From Pantoea sp050157905 (GTDB taxonomy: Bacteria > Pseudomonadota > Gammaproteobacteria > Enterobacterales > Enterobacteriaceae): 64,000 nucleotides of DNA. Position numbers and translations under genes: made by a program. Below are positions 1 through 8,046 of the stretch, piece by piece. The stretch spans positions 59,374 through 123,373 of the forward strand of contig NZ_JBKIWZ010000002.1 in assembly GCF_050157905.1 (NCBI RefSeq), given 5' to 3'. Below the pieces are notes generated by a model. The model made no database searches, was not told the DNA's origin, and saw nothing but the letters and a program-made list of their open reading frames with translations. How positions within the stretch are numbered: position 1 is the stretch's first letter; every line of letters begins with the position of its first letter.

Positions 1-1496
1 TTACTGTAACCAGTGCCGAAATCATCCAGCGAAATACCAAATCCACGCAGTTTCAGCATCTCAAGCCCCTGCATCGCCGCCGGGCTCTCCAGGATCCGTT
101 CAGTTTCCAGACACTCAATACCCAGCAGCGAAACCGGCAGCTTCGCTCTGATCATCTGCTCTTCCAGTTCGTCGGCAAAACTGTCGCGGGAAAAATCGCT
201 GCTGCTGACGTTAATGGTGACAGGCAGCTGAATATAACTGTCGCGAAGCCGTGAGAGCCGGGCTATGGCCCGCTCTGTCACCCAGGCTGTCAGCTCACTG
301 AGCAGTTCGGTCTGGCCGGCAAACGGCAGAAACTGAGCTGGCGAGAGCTCGCCGTGCTGCGGATGCTGCCAGCGGATCAGCGCTTCCAGGCCGATGGGTT
401 TGCCGCTATGCAGACAGATTTTAGGCTGATAGGCCAGCCATAGCCCCTTATCCTGACGGATGGCTGCGGCCAGGTCGTGCATCAGGGTGAAATCACGGGT
501 ATGGCGGGTATCGGTGTCCTCGCTGAAAAGCATGGAGGCAACATTGCGTGTGATCGCCTCATGCAGGGCACTGACGGCACGTCGCAGGATCTCCTGCGCT
601 GGCAGCTCGCCGGTCCTGAACCCGGCCTCCCCGGTATGCGTCACCAGCGCAACCGACAGCCCGTCGCCGAGGTCGGCGCTGATCCCTGTCAGCTTGTCTG
701 CCACCCAGCTGGCTGTCAGCCTGCTCTCCTGGCGTGTCAGCAGAGCAAAGCGCCCGGTTGCCACAGTGTAGAGCATTTCACCTGGCGCAGGCCGCAGACG
801 CAGCGGCAGCAGGGTCGCCACATCTTTCAGCAGACTTTCGACCGGCCCCATACCCATTGAGCGCGCAAGCTCATAGGCGCGCGGCATATCGATGCAGTCA
901 ATCAGGACCAGGCGCCGCAGCGTGGTGTCGCCAGAGGCGGCCAGAAACTGCAAATCGCGAATCAGACGCTGACGGTTAGGCAGACCCGTTACCGGGTCAG
1001 CAAAGCCCGCTGAATACCACGCTTCGAGAAATGACATCACCAGCGCCGCCAGCATGGTGAGCATCGCGATTTGCTCACGACTAAAGCGATGAGGCACTAC
1101 GTCAGTTACGCATAGCGTACCCAGTATCAGACCAGCGCTGCTTTTCAGTGGTACACCCGCATAGAAGCGAATAAAGGGCGCACCGAGAATCAGCGGATGT
1201 TCAGCAAAGCGGGTATCGAGCAGCGTATCGGGCACCACCACGATGCTGTCACTGTCTACGGCGTGACGGCAGAGCGAATCCTGCCGGGTGGAGTGCGTCA
1301 GCGTGAAATTGTGAGCCGCCCTGACGTGCTGCATCTCATCATCCAGCACGGAGATAAAACTCCCCGGAATACCGAGCGCCTGGCTGGCCAGCCGGACAAA
1401 CTGCCGCAATACCTGGTCACGACTTTCGTCATAACTCAACAGCGCATTCAGTGTGCGCGCGCGGCAATCGTCGTCGCCGCCAGAACGTGTAAACAT
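1..1496 (-). CDS. GAF - degenerate GGDEF - EAL protein (c-di-GMP phosphodiesterase type), 3' end outside window
   Basis: Read on the minus strand from ATG at 1494-1496; the frame stays open to base 1, so the C-terminus is missing. The N-terminal ~160 residues form a GAF sensor domain, followed by a GGDEF-like domain beginning DPVTGLPNR. At the expected GGDEF site the protein reads VATGRF, so cyclase activity is unlikely. The EAL domain is well kept: LEALIRW, INVSSSDF and DDFGTGYS, the last ending at the window edge. Inference: a c-di-GMP phosphodiesterase with a cytosolic GAF sensor. The same GAF type occurs in the protein at 4227-6425, which has the opposite catalytic pattern. Confidence 0.85.
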   Translation of the reverse strand, partial: MFTRSGGDDDCRARTLNALLSYDESRDQVLRQFVRLASQALGIPGSFISVLDDEMQHVRAAHNFTLTHSTRQDSLCRHAVDSDSIVVVPDTLLDTRFAEHPLILGAPFIRFYAGVPLKSSAGLILGTLCVTDVVPHRFSREQIAMLTMLAALVMSFLEAWYSAGFADPVTGLPNRQRLIRDLQFLAASGDTTLRRLVLIDCIDMPRAYELARSMGMGPVESLLKDVATLLPLRLRPAPGEMLYTVATGRFALLTRQESRLTASWVADKLTGISADLGDGLSVALVTHTGEAGFRTGELPAQEILRRAVSALHEAITRNVASMLFSEDTDTRHTRDFTLMHDLAAAIRQDKGLWLAYQPKICLHSGKPIGLEALIRWQHPQHGELSPAQFLPFAGQTELLSELTAWVTERAIARLSRLRDSYIQLPVTINVSSSDFSRDSFADELEEQMIRAKLPVSLLGIECLETERILESPAAMQGLEMLKLRGFGISLDDFGTGYS

Positions 1497-1842
1497 GGAT
1501 CCCTCCGCACCGGCTGGTTACGGAGCGAAATTAAACAGATAACTTTAATAATATGGCGTGATAACTACAGGCAATTTCTGAAAAAGGAAAGAGCCATGAC
1601 AGTTTATTTTTTTAATTCACTGCGCGCCAGTCCTGACCAGGATAGCAGGGCTTTTTTCTTTGACGAAATAATTTATTAATCACGATTCTATTATTTTGTC
1701 GTCAGAAACTTTTAATTTTTGAAATACCCTGCCAGGATAGAAGGCATAAAAATAGTGCGCTATATAATAACGCATTAAAGTAGATGACAAAACTCATTAT
1801 TGCCTTTTTTAACTACACCAAAACAACATCAGGGAAACCCTC
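1497..1842. other. Intergenic region between the divergent EAL gene and the chemoreceptor
   Basis: AT-rich gap that must hold the promoters of two divergent genes. A TATAAT hexamer lies at 1763-1768, 75 bases before the chemoreceptor start, but no good -35 box stands at 17 bases from it. A sigma-28 site was looked for and not found. No gene was seen. Confidence 0.3.
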
Positions 1843-3279
1843 ATGAACTCACTCAGGCATTTCACTATCCGCCGCGTTGTGCTGTGGTTGATGATCGTAT
1901 CCGTCGGCGTGATCGCGCTGGCAGGCGGCTACAGCAATCAGGTCGTGCGTGACATCTTTCGCCAGATAGAACGCTCTGACGTCCTGACGCAGCAGCTGAG
2001 CGTGCTGGCGAAGAGTGCTCTTATCATGCAGAGCGGCCGTCCGGCGGATAAAGACGCGCTTATTGCTGCTATTCCCGCCGATCCTGAATGGGATAGCCTG
2101 CGTGCCGCCCTCACGGCCGCTCCTGCAGACTTCCCGTCCGCTGCCCGCGAACAGCTGAATCAGCTGACGCAGCAGCTGGCACAACGTCAGGCTCCGCTCA
2201 GGGCTGACCGCCGTGAACTGGAAGGCGCACTGCTGGCCGCGCTGCTAATGTCCGTGGCGTTGCTGCTGTTCTGTGACCGCTATCTGGTGGTTCATCTGGT
2301 GCGTCCGGTGGGTAAGATCCGCGCGCACCTGAAAGTGATTGCGGACGGCGATCTGACCCGTGAGCCTGAAGATCTGGGGCGTAACTGTGTTGGTCAGCTG
2401 GTGCCGCTGGTGAAAGAGATGCAGCACAGTCTGCTGGAAACGGTCAGTGCCATTCACGACAACGCGGCGATTCTCCATCGCGAAGCGGGTGATATTGCCG
2501 CAGGTAACGCGGACCTTTCCGACCGGACCTCGACGCAGGCCGCAGCGCTGGAACAGACGGCAGCCAGCATGGAGGAGATCACCGTCACCGTGCGTAACAA
2601 CGCGCAGAATGCCCGCGAGGCGCGTGAACTGGCCGTCAGCACCACAGATACCACTCGCCAGGGCGTGGCGCTGGTGCAGACAGTTGCAACAGCCATTGCC
2701 AGCATTGCGCAGGGCTCAGAGAAAATCCGTCAGTTTACCGCCACCATTAACGGCATCGCGTTTCAGACCAATATCCTGGCGCTGAATGCCGCCGTCGAAG
2801 CGGCCCGTGCGGGTGAGCAGGGCCGTGGCTTTGCGGTGGTCGCCAGCGAGGTCCGTTCACTGGCGCAGCGCAGCGCGGCCGCCTCTAAAGAGATTGAAGA
2901 GCTTATCACTGAGACGGTTGCGCGTGTCGAAGACGGCAGGCGCGCGGCAGAAAGTGCAGGAACCACGATGGAGGCGGTACTGCACGGCGTCGGCGGTGTC
3001 AACGACCGCATCGGACAGATTGCGCTGGCGTCGGATGAGCAGAGCAAAGGGATTGCTCAGGTAACGGTGGCCGTGGCGGAGCTTGACCGCGTGACTCAGC
3101 AAAATGCGACTCTGGTTCAGCAGGTTTCTGCGACGGCAGACAGCCTTAGTGGACAGACCGAAACGCTGGGAAGCGTGATTACGCGCTTTACCCTGCCCCA
3201 GCAGCCTGCTGTCGCGGTCAGCAAACCTTTAGCGTCAGTGCAACAGCCGGGTGGCTGGGCTGCGTTCAGTCAGGCATAG
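1843..3279 (+). CDS. Methyl-accepting chemotaxis protein with short sensor domain
   Basis: 478 residues. Membrane segments at about 11-30 and 127-147 enclose a small periplasmic domain of about 95 residues, shorter than the Tar/Tsr four-helix sensor. A HAMP domain follows (about 150-202), then the signalling hairpin whose tip holds ILALNAAVEAARAGEQGRGF, the CheA/CheW contact region. The C-terminus ends GWAAFSQA; GWAAF fits the spacing of the CheR/CheB tether (aromatic-x-x-aromatic, NWETF in E. coli), although it is not at the extreme end. No che genes are nearby, so it is an orphan receptor feeding a distant chemotaxis system. The ligand cannot be told from sequence. Confidence 0.93.
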   Translation: MNSLRHFTIRRVVLWLMIVSVGVIALAGGYSNQVVRDIFRQIERSDVLTQQLSVLAKSALIMQSGRPADKDALIAAIPADPEWDSLRAALTAAPADFPSAAREQLNQLTQQLAQRQAPLRADRRELEGALLAALLMSVALLLFCDRYLVVHLVRPVGKIRAHLKVIADGDLTREPEDLGRNCVGQLVPLVKEMQHSLLETVSAIHDNAAILHREAGDIAAGNADLSDRTSTQAAALEQTAASMEEITVTVRNNAQNAREARELAVSTTDTTRQGVALVQTVATAIASIAQGSEKIRQFTATINGIAFQTNILALNAAVEAARAGEQGRGFAVVASEVRSLAQRSAAASKEIEELITETVARVEDGRRAAESAGTTMEAVLHGVGGVNDRIGQIALASDEQSKGIAQVTVAVAELDRVTQQNATLVQQVSATADSLSGQTETLGSVITRFTLPQQPAVAVSKPLASVQQPGGWAAFSQA

Positions 3280-3632
3280 CGTGTATCACTTTTAATCTGG
3301 TTCGTGCTGGCCGTACGCACATCAACAGCGGCCAGCTTTCCCGCTTTAATAACGATGAATAAAAGGGGCATTTATTTTAAGTCATATTGACGCCGATCAT
3401 CGCAAAGCCCTTTTTACTATTAAGAATGAAAATACTGCTTCAGGCCGGACAGAAATTGTCCGATGAGAGAAAAATATAATTTCACTTAATTGTGGTCTCT
3501 TTACTGGCCTTTTACGCTTTTCTGACGCGAATAATACCCGGGGTTTAAAACTTAACTCAAATTTATCGGTTGGTCGTGGACAGGACCTTCTGACTGGCCA
3601 TCCTGTCGGGGCACCGTATGCGGAGCGTTCAG
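3280..3632. other. Intergenic region before small HTH gene
   Basis: 353 bases with no convincing gene. Its last bases include the Shine-Dalgarno GGAG at 3622-3625, which sets the start of the next gene. Confidence 0.3.
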
Positions 3633-3872
3633 ATGAGAAAACAGATTTTACAGCAGCCGGTCGTTGTGCAGCACAACGTGCGCGAGCTGCGTATGGCAGC
3701 CGGACTCTCACAGGAGATTGCGGCAGAACGGTTTGATCTCAGCCAGCGGGTCTGGCAGACCAAAGAAGCGTCAAAAAATCCTGCGCTGCTTAGTCAGGGG
3801 GAATATGAGCTGCTGATGCTGCTGGCCGGAGAGCATCCTTACTATCAGCTGGTCCCGAAATCGAAAAAGTAA
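3633..3872 (+). CDS. Small XRE/Cro-type helix-turn-helix protein
   Basis: 79 residues from ATG 3633, which has GGAG 7 bases upstream; an ATG at 3618 in the same frame has no such site. A single Cro/C1-type HTH is seen (VRELRMAAGLSQEIAAERFD, then LSQRVWQTKE as recognition segment), followed by a short tail. It resembles the one-domain XRE proteins common in enterobacterial accessory regions. No toxin or partner gene is adjacent, so the target is unknown. Probably a DNA-binding regulator. Confidence 0.65.
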   Translation: MRKQILQQPVVVQHNVRELRMAAGLSQEIAAERFDLSQRVWQTKEASKNPALLSQGEYELLMLLAGEHPYYQLVPKSKK

Positions 3873-4226
3873 GGTATTCAGCCTTCATTTTCGCTGAAGT
3901 AAAGTTATGTCAGGCCGATATTACTAAGCGAATCGCATTATTCTGCTTGTCTGATATACCCCGGCCAGCTTCAGGCCGGCGCGGTTCGCGAAAAGACGCA
4001 GCTGCGATGCGGCCTTTCAGCCGGACAGAACGTATTAACTGGCAATCCGCTTCCAGCGACGCCAGCTTTATCGGGCTCCGTGCAGCAACCTGTTGCTGCC
4101 GGGCTCACTGACGGGCCTTTCTTCCGGCAGCGGGGCGGCAGCGTAATCTGTCCGTCCTGTCTGATTGAACGAGTCCTCTTTATGCTGTGTCATGCCGGCC
4201 ACAGCAGATAACATCAGAGGGGAATA
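3873..4226. other. Intergenic region with CCGGCC/GGCCGG inverted repeat
   Basis: 354 bases without a gene. A perfect 6-bp inverted repeat (CCGGCC at 3961-3966, GGCCGG at 3974-3979, loop of 7) could be a weak terminator for the HTH gene, but has no T-run. The end of the gap carries a GAGGGG Shine-Dalgarno just before the ATG at 4227. Confidence 0.3.
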
Positions 4227-6425
4227 ATGTTGAAACGACCCGTTTATCACGATGCCGAGGTGGCTCGCCTCGATGCGCTGAAACAGTATCATCTGATGGA
4301 TACACCGCCGAATGAAGCGCTGGACCGTCTCACTACGCTGGCCGCACGCCTGTTTAAGGTGCCGGTCGCTTTTGTGTCGCTGATTGATGAGAAGCGGCAA
4401 TTCTTCGCCTCCCGCTACGGTCTTAATATCTCAGGCACTGCGCGTAACGTCGCCTTCTGCCACCATACGCTGGCGAAGGGCGACATTCTCTGCGTACCCG
4501 ATACGCTGAAGGATCCGCGCTTCCGTGACAGTCCGCTGGTGCATGGCTATCCGTTCATCCGCTTTTACGTTGGTATCCCACTCTCAACCCCGGATGGCCA
4601 TCACATTGGCACTGTCTGCCTGACCGACAGTCATCCGCGTGAGCCGCTGACGGCGGTAGATCGGCAGCATCTGGCCGATATCGCTGCCCTGGTGATGGAT
4701 CGCATGGAAATGCACCGTCTGGAGTTACTGCGTTACACCAGTCAGCAGCGGCTTCAGGCGATCTCATCGACCTCGCCAGACGCCATTATCTGCACCGACC
4801 TCCGGCGCGGCATCATCTTCTGGAATCCGGCCGCGACGGCGCTGTTTGGTTACACTGCAGAAGAGATGCAGGGCCAGTATATCAGCGAGCTGATTCCGGC
4901 GCGCTGCCAGACGGATTATCGCACTGAACTCGCGCGCATCACTGCTGATGAGGCGGCAATCTCCCTGCCGCGCTCGCTACAGATCTGGGGCGTTACCCGG
5001 GATGGTCGCGAGTTTCCGGCAGAAGTCTCATTCTCCGGCTGGTGTGAAGAGGGCGAGCGGCTGGTGGGAATGATTATTCGCGATGTCACGGCTCGTTATG
5101 AGAGCGAGGCACGACTTTGTGAACTGGCATCTCTGGATATGCTGACGCGACTCGCCAGCCGCAGCGCCTTTATGGAGCAGGTGGCTCAGCTGACCGAAGC
5201 GGGTGTGCCCTATACATTGCTGATGACCGATCTGGATGGATTCAAGGAGGTCAACGACACGCTGGGACATGCTGCCGGGGATGCGCTGCTGTGTCACGTC
5301 GCTGAACAGATCCGGGCGGTTTGTAGCAGCGCCGTCACGGCTGCGCGTCTGGGCGGTGATGAATTTGTGATCCTGTTAGCAGGCGGCAGTACCGAAGCAG
5401 CAATGATGGCGGAAAAATTGATTGCGGCCATACAGACGCCGTTTCGTTTTCACGACTCACCCGTTGTGGTGGGCGCCAGTACCGGCATCGCCTCTTATCC
5501 TGAGCATGGCCGCGATCCCTCTTCGGTGATGTCTGCCGCAGACCTGGCGCTTTATCGCGCCAAGGCTTCCGGCAAAGGCTGCAGCATTCTGTTTATGCCT
5601 GCTTTCCGTGATGCGGAACAGCAACGCCGTCGTTTTGAGCGTGAACTGGAAACGGCAGTGCGGCAGCAGCAGTTTACGCTCTACTATCAGCCACGCTACG
5701 ACGTGGAAAGCGGCAGACTTGTGGGCTGCGAAACGCTGGTACGCTGGCAGCATCCGACGCGGGGGTTGCTGTTACCTGCCGAGTTCATCGGTATGCTGAT
5801 TAAAAGTCCGCTTTCTGTCACGCTCGGAGAGTGGATCATCCGTAGCGCGCTGGCTCAGGTCCGGCAGTGGCAGGTGCGTTTTCCACAGCTTCGCGTCAGC
5901 ATTAACCTGTTTCCGCGTCAGCTGACAGGACATACTCTGGAAGCGGTGATTCGTGAAAGTGCGGGAGGCGACGCCAGCTTTGTCGATCTGGAGGTGGATG
6001 AGCCGCTACTGGCTGTGCTGGTACAGGATATGCCTGCACAGGTTGAGGCTGTGCGCCGGACGGGCGCCTCCTTCGTGATCGATCACTATGGCCGGACGCT
6101 GGGCGCCCTTAATCTGCTGCGTTATAGCTTTGTTTCGGGATTTAAGATTGATAAGTCGCTGACGCTGGAACTGGATTCCAGTGTGCGGGTGCGGATGTTG
6201 TTTCGTGCCATGACTGCTCTGGGAAAAAGCCTGGGCATTCAGGTCGCGGCAGAAGGTGTGGAAGAGAAAGATCAGATCGCTTTTGTCACGACTGCCGGCT
6301 GCAACGTTATGCAGGGTAATGGTTTGTGTCAGCCACTGACGCCAGATGACTTTGAGGCCATCCTGTGTCAGGAGACCCCTGCACGGCCTGCTGTTGCCAG
6401 CGGTTACGGCGTCACGCCACGCTGA
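4227..6425 (+). CDS. GAF-PAS-GGDEF-degenerate EAL protein (diguanylate cyclase type)
   Basis: 732 residues. Order: GAF (about 20-155), PAS (about 168-285, with FWNPAATALFGYT), GGDEF (about 310-455), EAL-like (about 470-720). The cyclase motif RLGGDEF near residue 376 is intact. The EAL motif reads ETL (502-504) and the metal-binding DDFG reads DHYG (619-622), so the second Asp needed for phosphodiesterase activity is gone. KID and AEGVEE are kept, which would allow the domain to fold or bind nucleotide. Inference: an active c-di-GMP synthase with a catalytically dead EAL module. GAGGGG four bases before the ATG supports the start. Confidence 0.92.
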   Translation: MLKRPVYHDAEVARLDALKQYHLMDTPPNEALDRLTTLAARLFKVPVAFVSLIDEKRQFFASRYGLNISGTARNVAFCHHTLAKGDILCVPDTLKDPRFRDSPLVHGYPFIRFYVGIPLSTPDGHHIGTVCLTDSHPREPLTAVDRQHLADIAALVMDRMEMHRLELLRYTSQQRLQAISSTSPDAIICTDLRRGIIFWNPAATALFGYTAEEMQGQYISELIPARCQTDYRTELARITADEAAISLPRSLQIWGVTRDGREFPAEVSFSGWCEEGERLVGMIIRDVTARYESEARLCELASLDMLTRLASRSAFMEQVAQLTEAGVPYTLLMTDLDGFKEVNDTLGHAAGDALLCHVAEQIRAVCSSAVTAARLGGDEFVILLAGGSTEAAMMAEKLIAAIQTPFRFHDSPVVVGASTGIASYPEHGRDPSSVMSAADLALYRAKASGKGCSILFMPAFRDAEQQRRRFERELETAVRQQQFTLYYQPRYDVESGRLVGCETLVRWQHPTRGLLLPAEFIGMLIKSPLSVTLGEWIIRSALAQVRQWQVRFPQLRVSINLFPRQLTGHTLEAVIRESAGGDASFVDLEVDEPLLAVLVQDMPAQVEAVRRTGASFVIDHYGRTLGALNLLRYSFVSGFKIDKSLTLELDSSVRVRMLFRAMTALGKSLGIQVAAEGVEEKDQIAFVTTAGCNVMQGNGLCQPLTPDDFEAILCQETPARPAVASGYGVTPR

Positions 6426-6481
6426 CTGATTTGGCTTGCCTGGCGGCTGTACACGCTCAGTGACTGCGCGCCAGTCGCTCA

Positions 6482-7051
6482 TCATCGTGATGCTGACCGG
6501 TATTCCGCTTTCAGCAAGCCGAAGATCCAGTCATCCTGCCATCTGCCGTTGAGAAAGAAGGTCTGCCGCAGGGTGCCTTCCTGAATAAAACCGGCCGAGA
6601 GCAGGGTCTGGCGTGAAGCTACATTACCGGCTGTGACGGTGGCGATCATTTTGCGGTAATGCTGCTGCTCAAAGCAAAAGGCGATCGTGGCTCGCAGCGA
6701 TTCACTGCCATAACCTTTGCCCTGGGCCCCGGCGGCCAGCAGGAAACCCACTTCCGCAATATCCTCTCCGCGATCGATAAACCCGCAAAGGCCAACAGGA
6801 TGGCCGGAGGTTTTTTCTTCTATTACCAGACAGAGCCAGTGCGGGCAGCCCCTGTACCAGGCAGGCAGCCGCACATCAAACGACTGTGTTCTGATCTCAT
6901 CTGCACTGCGCGGGTCACTAATGTATCTCATCACCGTTCGATCCTGACTGACGGCCAGATAGAAGGGCCAGTCCTGCTGGCACAGCGGGCGATAGGTGAG
7001 GCGTGGTGAGATTACCTGTGGCGGCGTTTCAGGCGACGCGTCCATTGACAT
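6482..7051 (-). CDS. GNAT N-acetyltransferase, RimJ/RimL-like
   Basis: 189 residues. Begins with a LTYRPLCQQDWPFYLAVSQD segment typical of the RimJ/RimL branch and carries the acetyl-CoA loop GAQGKGYGSESL followed by the NVASRQTLLSAGF helix. Predicted cytosolic transferase of an acetyl group to a protein N-terminus or small amine; substrate unknown. It runs convergent to the cyclase gene, 56 bases apart. A short stem (GACTG 6462-6466, CAGTC 6472-6476) lies in that gap. Confidence 0.88.
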   Translation of the reverse strand: MSMDASPETPPQVISPRLTYRPLCQQDWPFYLAVSQDRTVMRYISDPRSADEIRTQSFDVRLPAWYRGCPHWLCLVIEEKTSGHPVGLCGFIDRGEDIAEVGFLLAAGAQGKGYGSESLRATIAFCFEQQHYRKMIATVTAGNVASRQTLLSAGFIQEGTLRQTFFLNGRWQDDWIFGLLKAEYRSASR

Positions 7052-7292
7052 GCTGTCACTCCGTGCGGGTCAGTCAGGGCTATGCGGCAAAAATAGCAGG
7101 TGTCGCCGACGAGCGTGAAGCGATTTTTTTTTGCTGTGAGGCTCCCGTGATACCGGGAAATTTGCCTGTTTCCCGCCTCTGTTCGCTGTTTACGCTGTGT
7201 ATGGCGCTGTTCAGGGGGGGGCTCGCAGGTCATCCTGCCGCTTCGTTGCTACGCTTAGCCGATAACTGAACGTTAAGCAGAGAAATACGCCT

Positions 7293-7862
7293 ATGGATTT
7301 AAGATCGTTTGAAGCCGCTGCCTGGTCGGGACTCATGGCTGCGGCCGCCGACCCACACGCCGGATTCCGCTATGTAACGCTCTGCACGGTCGATGCCGCA
7401 CAGCGGCCTCAGGCGCGCATTGTGGTATTGCGTGAATGTGATGATGCGCGCCGGATGCTGACTTTTCACACCGATGTTCGCAGCCCGAAATGGCAGGAGA
7501 TGGCGGCAAATCCCCAGGCCACCGTGCTGGGATATTGCCATGAACATCATCTGCAACTGCGCCTGGCCGGGCAGGTTCACTGTTATGCAGCAGGCAGTGA
7601 GATCGCCCGGGAAACCTGGCGTGCGCTACCGTCGCATACCCGCCAGACTTACAAGGGTGGCCCGCCTGGCGAGGTGCGGACAACGGCGCCTCTGCCAGAT
7701 GAATCAACGGGTCCGGAAGCCGCAGAGTCCCGCTTCGGCGTGGTAATCCTGCAGGTCAGCTCGCTGGACGCTTATCAGCTCCAGCGGAACGACAACCAGC
7801 GCGCACTGTTCCGCTATACCGCTGACGGGGTATTGCAGGCAAGCGCGTGGATTAATCCGTGA
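7293..7862 (+). CDS. Pyridoxamine 5'-phosphate oxidase-like flavin-binding protein
   Basis: 189 residues of the split-barrel flavin-binding fold: RYVTLCTVDAAQRPQARIVVLR near the N-terminus, then FHTDVRSPKWQEMAANPQ (phosphate-binding strand region) and LQLRLAGQV. It ends with a short C-terminal segment rather than the canonical PdxH tail, so it is likely an uncharacterised PNPOx-family enzyme (FMN-dependent reductase or oxidase) and not the vitamin B6 enzyme itself. Stand-alone gene, divergent from the GNAT gene. Confidence 0.83.
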   Translation: MDLRSFEAAAWSGLMAAAADPHAGFRYVTLCTVDAAQRPQARIVVLRECDDARRMLTFHTDVRSPKWQEMAANPQATVLGYCHEHHLQLRLAGQVHCYAAGSEIARETWRALPSHTRQTYKGGPPGEVRTTAPLPDESTGPEAAESRFGVVILQVSSLDAYQLQRNDNQRALFRYTADGVLQASAWINP

Positions 7863-8046
7863 TAAGTTGCCCGCTTCTTTCCCTCAGACATCACCTCTTC
7901 GCGTTGTCCATACCGGGATCCCTGACTACCCTTGCCAGGGTGCCGGAGCGGGTTGCATCGCCTGAACACCCGCCAGGCCATCACCACTTTCAGCGACTAT
8001 CGGCAGGCACCCCTTAGCCTGCCGGAGATGATCAAACAGGGACATC

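Noticed and set aside
1197..1679. 160-codon plus-strand frame
   Set aside because: Lies opposite the GAF-EAL gene; no ribosome site and no protein-like features.
1776..1805. Sigma-28-like promoter before the chemoreceptor (TAAAGTAG...)
   Set aside because: The -10 octamer at the right spacing reads CATTATTG and does not match GCCGATAA.
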